A stretch of DNA of 6,090 nucleotides from Marinilabiliales bacterium (lineage in GTDB: Bacteria > Bacteroidota > Bacteroidia > Bacteroidales > UBA12077): contig PKTC01000301.1 in the NCBI GenBank assembly GCA_002869305.1, forward strand, positions 1-6,090. The letters run 5' to 3'. A model generated the notes under the pieces. That model was given only the letters and a program-made list of their open reading frames with translations, was not told the origin of the DNA and did no database searches. Below are positions 1 to 6,090 of the stretch, piece after piece. Position 1 is the stretch's first letter. Each line of letters begins with the position of its first letter. The translations under genes were made by a program, and so were the position numbers.

Positions 1-2
1 AT

Positions 3-905
3 AAAGGAAATATATATTTAGCCGAAACCAGTGCAGAACAAAATACCAACAGGGAAACAATTATTCGCGAATTAGAGCACCTGGGTTATAAAATACTTCC
101 TGAAGTAAACTTTCCTAAGGACATGGTTTCTTTTAGTGAACTTGTTCACAGCAATATGAAAGAAAGCTTCTTATCTATTCATATTATAGGTAATTTTTAT
201 GCTCCCTTGATTGAAAATATTGAAATTTCAAGTATTGAACTTCAAAATGATTTATTTCATGAAGTAGCGTCAGAACTGAACGCAAATAATCAAATTATAA
301 AGCGATTGGTTTGGATACCACCAGATATTAAGCCAAAATCTGAAAAGCAAAAATTATATGTAGAAAGCTTTAAAAGAAACATTGAATTATTAAAAAATAC
401 TGAGATTATTCAAACTCCAATTGAAGTTTTTAAGACAATAATAAAAGATAAAGCGGAAGAAATACTACAAACTAAAACAGTAGAAAGTCATACGGAGAAA
501 AATAGCAAATCTGTCTATTTAATTTCTAATAATACTGATAGTAATCATTATAAAGAGATTAAAAATCTGCTTGCACAAAATAAATTTGAGATTCTTGAAA
601 CAATTGATAGTACAAACAAAATTGATTTAATTCAAAATCATTATTATAATATTGTTAATTGTGATGCATTGCTAATTGATTATTCCGTAGAGAATTATCA
701 GTGGTTATATAGCAAATTAAGTGATATCTTAAAATCTCCTGGCTTCGGAAGAAAAAATGATTTTCTGGCAAAGTCAGTATTAGTAAACACTTTACAAGCA
801 CCTGAAATAAATATTAGAATAAATAACCTGGATCTAATTAATAATAAGAAAAAGGATATGAATCAGAGTTTAGCACCTTTCATCGAAAAAATTGATAAAA
901 AATGA
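3..905 (+). CDS. Tandem TIR-like domain protein, 5'-truncated by window edge
   Basis: The probable effector of a TIR/STAND pair. The frame is open from position 3, and the 40 codons before the ATG at 123 encode the start of a domain (YLAETS, then RELEHLGYKILPE), so that ATG is internal and the true start lies left of the window. Counting the Lys codon at position 3 as residue 1, 300 residues are visible. Domain 1 (about 1-125) follows a TIR-like family pattern known beside STAND NTPases: YLAET, LSIHIIG, SSIELQNDL with Glu79 where TIR NADases keep their catalytic Glu, and RLVWIPP at 101-107. Domain 2 (about 170-300) repeats the fold: VYLIS at 171, NCDALLIDY at 219, W234 and PGFGR at 246, but Lys238 stands where a catalytic Glu would be expected. 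No signal peptide or membrane helix is seen, so it should be cytoplasmic. Its stop overlaps the next start by 4 bases. The family (TIR or DUF4062-like) is assigned by motif memory; NAD cleavage is unproven. Confidence 0.82.
   Translation, partial: KGNIYLAETSAEQNTNRETIIRELEHLGYKILPEVNFPKDMVSFSELVHSNMKESFLSIHIIGNFYAPLIENIEISSIELQNDLFHEVASELNANNQIIKRLVWIPPDIKPKSEKQKLYVESFKRNIELLKNTEIIQTPIEVFKTIIKDKAEEILQTKTVESHTEKNSKSVYLISNNTDSNHYKEIKNLLAQNKFEILETIDSTNKIDLIQNHYYNIVNCDALLIDYSVENYQWLYSKLSDILKSPGFGRKNDFLAKSVLVNTLQAPEINIRINNLDLINNKKKDMNQSLAPFIEKIDKK
902..905 (+). promoter_or_regulatory. ATGA start/stop overlap (translational coupling)
   Basis: The NTPase start codon (902-904) overlaps the stop codon (903-905) of the TIR-like gene. 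There is no Shine-Dalgarno sequence, only an A-rich stretch. Such overlaps commonly let a ribosome finishing the first gene restart on the second, which would keep the two proteins in fixed proportion, as expected for partners. Confidence 0.7.
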
Positions 906-3900
906 TACCTGAAAATAATACAAAAAGTGCCAATGGTATTTTTAATCCATTCCCAGGACTGCGACCATTTAAAGTTGAAGAAAGTCATTTGTTTTTTGGA
1001 AGGGAAGGTCAAAGTGAGGAGATTTTAAAGAAATTAGCTGATGAAAAATTTGTTGCGGTTATTGGTGCATCTGGTAGCGGTAAATCTTCCTTAATATATT
1101 GTGGATTAGTTCCAACCTTGTATGGCGGATTTGTAGGAGAGGCCAAATCAAAGTGGAATATAATTGCCTCAAGACCTGGCAATGCGCCGATTGAGAATAT
1201 GGCATCAGCCATACTTGCTAAAACTTCAGATGGCGATAAGGATGATCTTATAAAGCAGAAATTAAATGCTTCCATATTAAGAAGCAGCTCTAATGGTTTA
1301 ATTGAAATTTTGGATCAGTCTTTTGATTTTGAGAAAGAGAACGTTCTAATTATAATCGATCAGTTTGAGGAGCTATTTAGATATAAAAGTAGTCGAAAAG
1401 ATCAATCTACATATAATGAGTCCGAGGCTTTTGTAAAATTGTTGGTTAATGCAAATAAAACTCCGGATATACCGGTTTATGTTGTTCTTACTATGCGTTC
1501 TGACTTCATTGGAGAGTGTTCTCAATTTCATGAACTAACGGAACTAATCAATGATTCAAATTATTTGGTTCCACAAATGACTCGTGACGATTTTAAACAG
1601 GCAATTGAAGGACCAATAGCGGTTGGTGGTGCAACTATAGAAACTCAATTGGTACAACAGCTTTTAAATGAGGTGGGAGATAATCCAGACCAGTTGCCCA
1701 TTTTGCAACATGCATTAATGAGAACCTGGGATTACTGGATGGATCACTCTGATAAGAATCAGCCCATAAATATTTCCGATTATGAGGCTATTGGTAGGAT
1801 GGAAAAGGCTTTATCAGAACACGCCAATGAGGCATTTGATGAATTGAATGAAGAACAGAAGTGGATTTGTGAAAGCATGTTCAAAACAATTACTGAAAAA
1901 GGTAATGATAACAGGGGTATTCGACATCCAACAAGTATAAAAGATATTGCCTCTATATCAAAAGCACCTGTAGATCAGGTTATAGATGTAATTGATCCAT
2001 TCAGAGCTGCAGGTAGATCATTCATTACTCCTTCGCAAGAGATTCCTATCGATGAGGATAGCATTATTGACTTATCGCATGAAAGTTTAATGCGAATTTG
2101 GAACAAACTAAAAGTGTGGGTAGAAGAAGAGTGGGATGCTGTGCAGATGTATATGAGATTATCAGAAGCATCAGAAATGTACCAGGTCGGAAGCACAGGG
2201 CTTTGGCGACCACCAGATTTGCAATTGGCTTTAAACTGGCGTGAAAAACAAAAACCAACTTTAGATTGGGCGCAACGTTATAATCCTGCGTTTGAGAGAG
2301 CAATGGTTTATTTAGAAACGAGTGATAAAGATTTTCGAGCTGAAGAAGAAAATAAGGTTAAATTGCAAAAACGTCAGCTTCGAAGATCAAAAATATTTGC
2401 AATAGTATTAGGTTCTGCAGCAATTGTCGCAATGGGATTAACTGTATATTCCCAAATGTTAAAAACAGAAGCAGTAAAGCAAGAACAGGAAGCCAACAGA
2501 CAAAAACTAATTGCAGAGGAAAATGAGCAAAAAGCCACAGATAATTATGAAAGAGCCGAGGAACAAACAAAACTAGCTTTGCAACGACAGCAAGAGGCTG
2601 AAGAACAGAGACAAAGAGCTATTGAAAATGAAAAACAGGCAGTAATAAATGCACAACTTGCTCAAGAACAAAAGGAACTTGCTGTAAAGAGACAAGAGGA
2701 GGCAACAAGAGAACGCGAAAGAGCAGAAGAAAATGCAGAATTAGCAAGAAAAGAATCTATTGCTGCAGAAAAGGCAAGGCAGGAGGCATTTCAAAGAAGA
2801 ATGTTATCGATTGCACAAAGCATGTCAGTTAAGTCTGTACAAATATCAGATGATATTCAGCTTAAAGCACTTGTAGCGTATCAAGCTTATCTGTTCAATA
2901 AAAGTTTTGAAGGTTCTGACCACAATCCTGATGTTTACTCAGGTTTATATTATGCATTAAAAGGATTGAAAGGTGATTCTTACAATGCCGTAAATGGACA
3001 TTCTGGTTCCGTTATGGAATTAGCATTTATTCCGGGTACCAGTAAAATGTACAGTACTGGTGGTGATGGAAGAATATTAAGATGGGATATTGACAATTTA
3101 CAATCTTCATATGAAACCATACTTGAAAATCCTTATGGACAAAGATCGTTGGGGATAACAAGTGATGGCAAATGGCTTATTTGTGCAACGGATGATAACA
3201 AAATTTTGGTTTTAGATAACACGAACAAGATTGCAATTGTGAAGGAGCTGTTAGGACATACTAGAAGTGTTTCTAAAATAATTGTAGCACCGAATAACAA
3301 ATTTTTTATTTCGGCAAGTATTGATAGAACTATAAGAAAGTGGGACTTAACTAATTTCGAAAGTGTGATATTAGCTGAGGATGAAACTAGAATTAATGAC
3401 ATGGATATTTCTCCAGATTCAAAATATCTGGTATATAGTACTAAGGATGGTAGAGTTCGTAAGGTGGATGTAAACGATACAACAAGGCTTGAAGTAATCC
3501 GTGAATCTTCGAATATTTCTATAAGTTCTGTAAAATTCAATAAATCAGGTAAATGGTTAGTTATAGGAGCTTCAAATGGAGATTTAAAAATATTAGATGC
3601 TGAAAGTTACAATGAAATTCAAAATCTTGAAGGTGGCCGATATCAAATTAACGATATTGATTTTATTGCAAGTGATCAATTAATGGCTACAGCTAGTCAA
3701 GATGGAACTGTCAGATTATGGGATTGTATAGATCTCAATAATCAACCAATTGAGCTCAAAGATCATCAGTCGTGGGCTCTTTCAAATAAATTTAGTCCTG
3801 ATAATAAGAGACTAATTAGTACTAGTAAAGATAAGGATCGAATTATAGTTTGGCCAATAAAAACAGAATACTTGGCCAATGATTTAAAAGAATTAATAAG

Positions 3901-3982
3901 TCGCAATATGACCCAGGATGAGTGGAATATTTATGTAGCAGAGGATATAGATTACGAAAAAACATTAGTGAATATAAATTAA
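902..3982 (+). CDS. Membrane-anchored nSTAND1 NTPase with coiled coil and WD40 propeller
   Basis: A signal-transducing STAND ATPase, the probable sensor/switch for the upstream TIR-like protein. In order: PFPGLRPF at 16-23 and FFGRE at 31-35, the usual nSTAND1 entry motif; Walker A GASGSGKS at 55-62; Walker B VLIIIDQFEELF at 148-159 with Asp153; TMRSDF at 197-202 (sensor-1-like); NPDQLPILQHAL at 261-272; LSHESLMRIW at 391-400; one transmembrane helix at about 498-516 after the basic stretch KRQLRRSK; an alanine-heptad coiled coil at about 520-632; a helical connector at 633-695; seven WD40 blades at about 699-985; and a C-terminal tail with MTQDEWNIYVAEDIDYEKTL at 1003-1022. No start upstream suits better, and the ATG overlaps the previous stop (ATGA), suggesting coupled translation. 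By the positive-inside rule the NTPase is cytoplasmic and the coiled coil and propeller periplasmic. All key NTPase residues are present and the gene looks intact. The trigger is unknown; a defence role is inferred from family context. Confidence 0.93.
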   Translation: MIPENNTKSANGIFNPFPGLRPFKVEESHLFFGREGQSEEILKKLADEKFVAVIGASGSGKSSLIYCGLVPTLYGGFVGEAKSKWNIIASRPGNAPIENMASAILAKTSDGDKDDLIKQKLNASILRSSSNGLIEILDQSFDFEKENVLIIIDQFEELFRYKSSRKDQSTYNESEAFVKLLVNANKTPDIPVYVVLTMRSDFIGECSQFHELTELINDSNYLVPQMTRDDFKQAIEGPIAVGGATIETQLVQQLLNEVGDNPDQLPILQHALMRTWDYWMDHSDKNQPINISDYEAIGRMEKALSEHANEAFDELNEEQKWICESMFKTITEKGNDNRGIRHPTSIKDIASISKAPVDQVIDVIDPFRAAGRSFITPSQEIPIDEDSIIDLSHESLMRIWNKLKVWVEEEWDAVQMYMRLSEASEMYQVGSTGLWRPPDLQLALNWREKQKPTLDWAQRYNPAFERAMVYLETSDKDFRAEEENKVKLQKRQLRRSKIFAIVLGSAAIVAMGLTVYSQMLKTEAVKQEQEANRQKLIAEENEQKATDNYERAEEQTKLALQRQQEAEEQRQRAIENEKQAVINAQLAQEQKELAVKRQEEATRERERAEENAELARKESIAAEKARQEAFQRRMLSIAQSMSVKSVQISDDIQLKALVAYQAYLFNKSFEGSDHNPDVYSGLYYALKGLKGDSYNAVNGHSGSVMELAFIPGTSKMYSTGGDGRILRWDIDNLQSSYETILENPYGQRSLGITSDGKWLICATDDNKILVLDNTNKIAIVKELLGHTRSVSKIIVAPNNKFFISASIDRTIRKWDLTNFESVILAEDETRINDMDISPDSKYLVYSTKDGRVRKVDVNDTTRLEVIRESSNISISSVKFNKSGKWLVIGASNGDLKILDAESYNEIQNLEGGRYQINDIDFIASDQLMATASQDGTVRLWDCIDLNNQPIELKDHQSWALSNKFSPDNKRLISTSKDKDRIIVWPIKTEYLANDLKELISRNMTQDEWNIYVAEDIDYEKTLVNIN
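2393..2449 (+). other. Codons for the single transmembrane helix of the NTPase
   Basis: Residues 498-516 of the NTPase are uncharged and hydrophobic (IFAIVLGSAAIVAMG, then LTVY). They follow a run of Lys and Arg at 488-497 and precede the acidic/polar coiled coil. The charge bias predicts the N-terminal side in the cytoplasm. No second hydrophobic segment is seen in the rest of the protein. Confidence 0.8.
2471..2788 (+). repeat. Sixteen-step alanine heptad repeat (coiled coil) within the NTPase gene
   Basis: Alanine recurs at every seventh residue from 524 to 629: 524, 531, 538, 545, 552, 559, 566, 573, 580, 587, 594, 601, 608, 615, 622 and 629. The positions between are rich in Glu, Gln, Arg and Lys. 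This predicts a long straight helix or a tight alanine-core coiled coil. The DNA is A/G-rich and only loosely repetitive; the regularity is at protein level. It sits just after the membrane helix and joins it to the propeller. Confidence 0.85.
2996..3856 (+). repeat. Seven WD40 blades of the NTPase
   Basis: Seven repeat units of about 30-45 residues can be aligned, ending at residues 729 (RWD), 772 (VLD), 815 (KWD), 856 (KVD), 899 (ILD), 941 (LWD) and 985 (VWP). Blades 1 and 3 open with a GH dipeptide (699-700, 785-786). Seven blades make one complete propeller, the usual closed form, so the sensor domain appears whole. WD40 propellers bind proteins or peptides; the ligand is unknown. Confidence 0.88.
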
Positions 3983-3992
3983 TACAAAAAGT

Positions 3993-5021
3993 ATGAACCC
4001 ATTTATACGATATATTTCAATATTCATTTTTATGCTTGTAAGTTCGATTTCAATAGCTCAAGAAGATAATTGTGCTTTTAAATTAGAAGAAGCAGAAGCA
4101 TTGTATGAAACTGGAATACTTGATTCAATTCCTGCAATGTTGCGTTCATGTATAAATAACGATAGTTTTGATGATGAGGAGCTATCGAGAGCATACAAAT
4201 TGCTAATTTTAACATATTTGTTTGAAGATTATCAGGAAATGGCAGAATTAACCATGTTAAAATTTTTGAAAGAATTTCCTGAATATGAATTTAAGGCAAC
4301 AGACCCGGTAGAATTTAGATATTTATATAATTCATATCAAACCATTCCAACATTCTCAGTAGGTATCATCGCCGGAGGAAATTACACTTTTGCAAGAATA
4401 ATTGAGCCATATTCAGTTAGTAATACGGGGGATTATAAAGGAGAATATTCAGCGGGTTTATATTTTCAAGCGGGCTTACAATTTAAAAAATACATTACAG
4501 AGGAAATTGAAATTAATCTGGATATAATTTATACAGGAAAAACTTTTGATTATTCTATCGAACAGTTAACATCTAAAACAACCTACACAGAGAACCTGCA
4601 AATGTTGTCTTTTCCATTAACAGGGACCTACGACTTTAAATTGAGTAACTTGAATCCTTTTGTAAGAGTTGGCTTCAACGTGGATTATATCTTAGCTGCT
4701 ACAGCTGATTTTGAAATACAGTATCCAGAGAATGTTGCCTTAAACACAAAAGAAACAGATTACGATATTATGGAAGATAGAAATTCGATGAATTTCGCTG
4801 CACTGGTTGGTGCCGGCATGAAATTTCACTTTAAAATGGGATACGTTATAGCAGATTTAAGATATCACTACAATTTTTCAAATATTGTGAATAGTGAAAA
4901 CCGGTACAATGATTTAAAATGGGGGAGTTATGGCTATATCGATGATGATTTTACAATCAATAATTTCTATATTTCAATAGGATATGTTAAACCATTTTAC
5001 AGAACAAGACAAAATAAGTAA
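3993..5021 (+). CDS. Outer-membrane beta-barrel protein (PorT-like) with helical N-terminal domain
   Basis: An exported 342-residue protein expected in the outer membrane. Residues 1-22 form a Sec signal peptide (hydrophobic FIFMLVSSISIA, likely cleavage after Ala22, before QED). Residues 25-115 form a helical domain (EEAEALYETGILDSIPAML, then SRAYKLLILTYLFEDYQEMA and FLKEFPEYEF), reminiscent of TPR-like or secretin-associated periplasmic modules, with two cysteines (27 and 53) that could form a disulfide. From about 118 to the end, alternating strands (FSVGIIAGGNY, GLYFQAGLQF, NPFVRVGFNV, ALVGAGMKF, YVIADLRYHY, FYISIGYVKPF) fit an eight-strand-type barrel like the Bacteroidota PorT/OmpW-like families; the strand count is by eye. 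It starts 10 bases after the NTPase stop with no promoter or terminator between, so it is probably co-transcribed. Barrel nature is well supported; substrate, pore activity and contact with the NTPase are not shown by the sequence. Confidence 0.85.
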   Translation: MNPFIRYISIFIFMLVSSISIAQEDNCAFKLEEAEALYETGILDSIPAMLRSCINNDSFDDEELSRAYKLLILTYLFEDYQEMAELTMLKFLKEFPEYEFKATDPVEFRYLYNSYQTIPTFSVGIIAGGNYTFARIIEPYSVSNTGDYKGEYSAGLYFQAGLQFKKYITEEIEINLDIIYTGKTFDYSIEQLTSKTTYTENLQMLSFPLTGTYDFKLSNLNPFVRVGFNVDYILAATADFEIQYPENVALNTKETDYDIMEDRNSMNFAALVGAGMKFHFKMGYVIADLRYHYNFSNIVNSENRYNDLKWGSYGYIDDDFTINNFYISIGYVKPFYRTRQNK

Positions 5022-5032
5022 ACATTTCAATT

Positions 5033-6034
5033 ATGTGTAAAACAAAATATATATTTCTGTTGTTTATTATTTGGGCTTCAACCGGTTGTAATCAACTCGA
5101 TATTTCGCCAGACCAGGCGAATGCTTTTATCAAATTTTATGGTTCTTCAGGGTCTGACGTTGGTAATGACATTAAACAATTCGAAGAAGGTTATATAATT
5201 CTTGCAACTGTTACATCCGATATTGGAAATAAAGATATTGTTTTGATTCACGTCGATAATAATGGAAATCAAATCAATAATGACACATTATCGTCTATTA
5301 GAGAGGGAAATAATTATGCTTCCGAGCTTTTATTAACACAGGATGGTGGTTTTATTGTTTTGGGCACTGTAACTGATACTTTAAATAATAATACCGATAT
5401 ATATATTGAAAAATTTAAACCTGATGGTACGTCAGACTGGGAAAAAATAATAGGAACTGACGACAACGAAGAAGGTCGTTCTATTAAAAATGCCAACTCC
5501 GGATATATCATTGCTGGAAGTACAGATGCACAAGATGCAGGAAATGGGAATTCCGAAGGAACAAAAGATATTTTTTTGGTAAAGCTTGATGATACAGGTA
5601 ACACTGAATGGACAGAAAATCATGGTGGAGCAGGTGAAGATTTTGCTAATCAGGTAATTGTTATAAGTACAGGCTATTTACTCGTTGGTACAAGCAATAG
5701 CTTCAATGAACCAGGTCAAGATAGAGATAATATTATTGTAGTCCAAACAAATCAATATGGAGGTTCACCGGATTATATTACTTATGGGGCAGGAAATAAT
5801 GATTATGGAACCTCATTGTTAACTGCTGAAGGTGGTGGTTATTTAATAATAGGAACTGTAGAAAATAGTGTTGGAGATAATTCAAACATTCGTGCAATTA
5901 GAGTTGAGGACGATATTCATAATATTATATGGAATGAAGAATATGAAGCAAATGTTGCTTTGGGTAACAAAGTAATAAAATATAATCATTCATCCACCAA
6001 TCCTAAAGATTTTAATTCTCTTTTAATTCCTTAA
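5033..6034 (+). CDS. Lipoprotein with propeller-like repeats
   Basis: A 333-residue protein with a lipoprotein signal: Lys3 and Lys5, a hydrophobic core at 6-15, and a lipobox STGC with Cys19 as the lipid-bearing residue (Ser at -3 is a little off consensus). Residues after Cys19 (NQLD) do not form a clear surface-export tag. The mature part holds repeats of about 50-57 residues, starting near 32, 84, 135, 192, 246 and 299, each with a G/N/D-rich turn, a GGF/GGY/SGY/TGY motif followed by I/L-rich strand and G(T/S), e.g. GGFIVLGT at 105-112, SGYIIAGS at 156-163, GGYLIIGT at 268-275. This is the pattern of Bacteroidota extracellular beta-propeller repeats. The sixth repeat stops early. It lies 11 bases after the barrel gene and is probably in the same operon. 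No enzyme motif is recognised; a binding or scaffold role at the outer membrane is inference. Confidence 0.82.
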   Translation: MCKTKYIFLLFIIWASTGCNQLDISPDQANAFIKFYGSSGSDVGNDIKQFEEGYIILATVTSDIGNKDIVLIHVDNNGNQINNDTLSSIREGNNYASELLLTQDGGFIVLGTVTDTLNNNTDIYIEKFKPDGTSDWEKIIGTDDNEEGRSIKNANSGYIIAGSTDAQDAGNGNSEGTKDIFLVKLDDTGNTEWTENHGGAGEDFANQVIVISTGYLLVGTSNSFNEPGQDRDNIIVVQTNQYGGSPDYITYGAGNNDYGTSLLTAEGGGYLIIGTVENSVGDNSNIRAIRVEDDIHNIIWNEEYEANVALGNKVIKYNHSSTNPKDFNSLLIP

Positions 6035-6039
6035 ATTTG
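6032..6039 (+). promoter_or_regulatory. Candidate Bacteroidota -7 promoter element for topB
   Basis: TAAATTTG matches the Bacteroides -7 consensus TAnnTTTG at every fixed base. It overlaps the stop codon of the lipoprotein gene and lies 16 bases before the GTG of topB, giving a very short leader. The partner -33 element (TTTG) is at best weak: TTTA at 6011-6014, 17 bases upstream. In AT-rich DNA a chance match is possible, so this rests mainly on its position. Confidence 0.42.
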
Positions 6040-6055
6040 TCAAAAAATAAATTCA

Positions 6056-6090
6056 GTGAAACTTTGTGTAGCAGAGAAACCAAGTGTGGC
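6056..6090 (+). CDS. topB: DNA topoisomerase III, N-terminal fragment (cut by window end)
   Basis: The last 35 bases read (f)M-K-L-C-V-A-E-K-P-S-V-A from a GTG start, with the final Ala codon incomplete at its third base. This is the hallmark N terminus of type IA topoisomerase III, whose Toprim domain opens with an (I/V)AEKPS(V/L)A motif; the Glu (residue 7) is the Toprim catalytic acid. The enzyme passes single DNA strands to resolve linked or recombining molecules. GTG is the likely start because the in-frame stop at 6032-6034 leaves only seven codons upstream and none is ATG, GTG or TTG. It begins 21 bases after the lipoprotein stop, without a terminator. Only 12 residues are visible, so the plasmid-type versus chromosomal form cannot be told. 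Confidence 0.85.
   Translation, partial: MKLCVAEKPSV

Noticed and set aside
123..125. ATG at 123 as the start of the TIR-like gene
   Set aside because: The same frame is open to the window edge and the 40 upstream codons encode the typical first strand and helix of the domain, so this ATG is internal.
2471..2788. DNA-level tandem repeat or CRISPR-like array in the A/G-rich region
   Set aside because: The seven-residue regularity is in the protein; the nucleotides vary between units and there are no identical repeats with spacers.
1009..3540. Open frames on the minus strand at 1009-1275, 1975-2196, 2064-2303, 2358-2570 and 3133-3540
   Set aside because: All lie antisense to a well-supported NTPase gene, have no recognisable domain, and some overlap each other; they are shadows of its codon use.
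5314..5623. Two minus-strand open frames (5314-5604 and 5432-5623) inside the lipoprotein gene
   Set aside because: They overlap each other, carry no known motif and oppose a gene with a clear lipoprotein signal and repeats.
5955..6034. Frameshift as the cause of the short lipoprotein C terminus
   Set aside because: Both other frames hit stops within a few codons near 5960-5980 and give no continuation of the repeat pattern, so a simple one-base shift does not restore it.
6035..6055. Possible terminator between the lipoprotein gene and topB
   Set aside because: The 21-base gap is A/T-rich with no stable GC stem followed by a T run.

Overview
The window is AT-rich DNA, almost fully coding on the + strand. 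It looks like Bacteroidota. The evidence is the PorT-like outer-membrane barrel, the absence of Shine-Dalgarno sequences before the starts, A/T-rich leaders, and a perfect match to the Bacteroides-type -7 promoter element (TAnnTTTG) just ahead of the last gene. No RNA gene, CRISPR array, transposase or integrase was seen.

Layout: (1) 3-905, the 3' part of a gene for a protein with two TIR-like domains, whose start lies left of the window. (2) 902-3982, a 1026-residue signalling NTPase with an nSTAND1 NTPase domain, one transmembrane helix, a long alanine-heptad coiled coil and a seven-blade WD40 propeller. It overlaps gene 1 by 4 bases (ATGA). (3) 3993-5021, an exported outer-membrane beta-barrel protein with a helical N-terminal domain. 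(4) 5033-6034, a lipoprotein built of about five and a half propeller-like repeats. (5) 6056 to the window end, the first 11 codons and part of a twelfth of topB (DNA topoisomerase III), starting with GTG.

The first four genes lie on one strand with gaps of -4, 10 and 11 bases, so they probably form one operon. The reading offered here is a TIR/STAND conflict or signalling cassette that crosses the cell envelope. The TIR effector and NTPase would be cytoplasmic. By the positive-inside rule the coiled coil and WD40 propeller of the NTPase would be periplasmic. The barrel and lipoprotein would supply outer-membrane partners. The domain calls are well supported by motifs; the assembled system and its role are inference. 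The topB gene is a housekeeping-type neighbour and may mark the edge of the accessory cassette.
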